Shown: in pieces, positions 62,588-64,000 of the stretch
Numbering within the stretch: position 1 is the stretch's first letter
How the letters are laid out: each line of letters starts with the position of its first letter
Assembly: GCA_003327425.1 (NCBI GenBank)
Contig: QOQW01000007.1
Location: 1 to 64,000 of the forward strand
Length of the DNA stretch: 64,000 nt
Source: Candidatus Ozemibacter sibiricus
GTDB lineage: Bacteria > Muiribacteriota > Ozemobacteria > Ozemobacterales > Ozemobacteraceae
Direction of reading: 5' to 3'
Program-made: the position numbers and the translations under genes
Notes under the pieces: generated by a model
What the model saw: the letters and a program-made list of their open reading frames with translations, nothing else
Databases searched by the model: none
What the model was told of the DNA's origin: nothing

Positions 62588-64000
62588 TGCTGCTGGCTCC
62601 GGCCTGGTTGCTGCTGCTGATTCCGCTGGGCGCGCTGCTGGCCTGGCGCCCTCCGCCTTCCGCGGGCACCTGGTGGTTGCGGGCGGCGGTATTCCTGCTG
62701 CTGGCCCTGGCGCTGGCCGAGCCGATCGTGCCGCTGCCCGACCGCGAAGGCGTGGTCGTGGTGGTGGCTGATCGCAGCCGTTCGATGCCGCCTGAAGCCG
62801 ATGTCCAGCACCAGGAGACGATCGCCCGGGTGCGGGCGGCCATGCCCGCGCATGGTCGGCTGGCGGTGGTCGCCTTCGGCGAGACCGCGGCCGTCGAGCT
62901 GGCCCCCGGGCAGGCCCCCTTCCAGGGGTTCGTCCAGGAAATCGGCCGTGATGGGTCGGTGCTGGGGGAAGCCCTCGACAAAGCCCTGTCGTTGATTCCG
63001 GCCGATGCCCCCGGCCGCCTGCTGGTCCTTTCCGATGGGAACTGGACCGGCATCGACCCCGCTCGGGCCGTCCATCGCGCCGGCCGCCGGCAGGTGCCGA
63101 TCGACTACCGGCTGTACGGGCGGTCGGGGCTGCTCGATCTGGCCTTCGACCGGATCGACGTGCCCGCCATGGTCCAGCCCCGGGAATCGTTCCTGCTCAC
63201 CTGCTGGGTCCGCTCGCCGATCGCCCAGGAGGTCAGGTTCGAGGCCTGGCGTGGCCAGGTCCGCCTCGCCAGCGGGATGAGGAAGGTGCCCGCCGGCCTC
63301 AGCCGCCTGTTCGTGCGCGATCAGGCCGGCGATGAGGGCGGGGTGCTGCGGTACTCCTTCAAACTGAGCGCGCCGGCCCCCGACCCCTTCCCCGAGAACA
63401 ATGCGGCGCAGGCCCTGGTGGCGGTGGCCGGCCCGCGGCCGCTCCTGCTGGTCACCAACCACCCCGGGTCGGCCTTTCCGCGGCTGGTCGGTCCGGCCGG
63501 GTTGAAGATCAAGATGGCGGGACCGGGCGAGCTGGCCTGGAGCCTCGATGAACTGGCGAAATACTGCGGGATCGTGCTCGACAACATCCCGGCTGGCCAG
63601 CTCGGGCTGCATGGCCTGCAGACCGTGCGGGCCTGGGTGACCGAAGCCGGCGGCGGTCTGCTGATGGCCGGGGGCAAGAACAGTTTCGGGCCGGGCGGGT
63701 ATTTCCGCTCGGCGCTCGATCCGCTGCTGCCGGTGTCGATGGAGCTGCGCAGCGAGCATCGCAAGATGTCGATGGCCATCGTCATCGTCATGGACCGCAG
63801 CGGCAGCATGGCGATGGCGGCCGGCGGCGGGCGCACCAAGATGGATCTGGCCAACCTGGCCGCGGTCGAGGTTCTGCACCTGCTCACCCCCAACGATGAG
63901 ATCGGGGTGCTGGCGGTCGACACCGCGCCCCACGTCGTGGTGCCGATCGGGCCCATCGGCAATGCCGCCGATCTGCGGAATCGCATCCTGTCGGTCGAAT
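62584..64000 (+). CDS. second vWA-domain membrane protein, cut by the window end
   Basis: The first ATG overlaps the upstream TGA. The 472 visible residues open with a membrane segment (LLAPAWLLLLIPLGALLAW) and a second helix (VFLLLALALAEP), then a vWA-like domain with DRSRS near residue 63, a ~240-residue middle part (with a Rossmann-like WVTEAGGGLLMAGG) and a second vWA domain with a full DRSGS MIDAS near 404 in the last ~75 residues. Two vWA domains in one protein are unusual. The frame is open with no stop at the right edge. Confidence 0.85.
   Translation, partial: MMLLAPAWLLLLIPLGALLAWRPPPSAGTWWLRAAVFLLLALALAEPIVPLPDREGVVVVVADRSRSMPPEADVQHQETIARVRAAMPAHGRLAVVAFGETAAVELAPGQAPFQGFVQEIGRDGSVLGEALDKALSLIPADAPGRLLVLSDGNWTGIDPARAVHRAGRRQVPIDYRLYGRSGLLDLAFDRIDVPAMVQPRESFLLTCWVRSPIAQEVRFEAWRGQVRLASGMRKVPAGLSRLFVRDQAGDEGGVLRYSFKLSAPAPDPFPENNAAQALVAVAGPRPLLLVTNHPGSAFPRLVGPAGLKIKMAGPGELAWSLDELAKYCGIVLDNIPAGQLGLHGLQTVRAWVTEAGGGLLMAGGKNSFGPGGYFRSALDPLLPVSMELRSEHRKMSMAIVIVMDRSGSMAMAAGGGRTKMDLANLAAVEVLHLLTPNDEIGVLAVDTAPHVVVPIGPIGNAADLRNRILSVE

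Overview
The window comes from a GC-rich bacterial chromosome with two membranes. Evidence is many signal peptides, an OmpH/Skp-like periplasmic protein, type IV pilus/type II secretion machinery and a MotAB pair. Codons are strongly G/C-ending except in the first gene. The mix of very many pseudopilins, a clostripain-type protease and a MoxR/DUF58/vWA operon fused with an ABC-2 exporter would fit a poorly cultured lineage (Riflebacteria/Ozemobacteria, or less likely Planctomycetes). That placement is a guess; no marker for a firm assignment is present.

Layout. 1-938: an AT-rich HEPN-domain gene, foreign-looking and cut by the window edge. 1134-7320: a secreted phospholipase D-like protein, a polytopic membrane protein with a Pro-rich tail, and an orphan molybdenum hydroxylase large subunit. 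7557-16098: a secreted clostripain-family protease divergent from smc-ftsY. 16105-24871 (minus): a pilV/pilX/pilW-like pseudopilin operon followed by an OmpH-like protein and a 1583-residue secreted protein. 25013-25299: tRNA-Leu(UAA), initiator tRNA-fMet and tRNA-Met(CAU), followed by tilS. A ParE-type toxin-antitoxin pair sits between two 134-bp copies of the tRNA-Met/tilS junction. 27672-30436 (minus): two paralogous secreted zincin-like proteins flanking a small exported protein. 30517-35061 (minus): a six-gene pseudopilin operon. 35176-38498 (plus): a lipoprotein with a CX4CH motif, a secreted Ala/Pro-rich protein and motA-motB. 38530-49252 (minus): a long pilus/secretion operon (cupin, TPR, PilB, PilC, five pilin-like genes, PilM-PilN fusion, PilO, two accessory proteins). 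49489-51283: argF and a histone-like winged-helix protein. 51408-64000: a MoxR, ABC-2 exporter, DUF58 and vWA operon running off the right edge.

How the genes fit together. Three separate gene sets encode at least 14 type III-signal (prepilin-like) proteins, but only the 38-49 kb set carries the assembly ATPase, the inner-membrane platform and the PilM/N/O scaffold. The other two sets probably supply minor pilins or tip complexes to that machine. Secretin, prepilin peptidase and PilT are not in the window. The right-hand operon looks like one envelope system in which an AAA+ MoxR chaperone, vWA membrane proteins and an ABC-2 exporter are co-expressed. Several promoters and terminators can be read directly. 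Two operons have a -10 box only 6-7 bases before the ATG, suggesting leaderless mRNAs.
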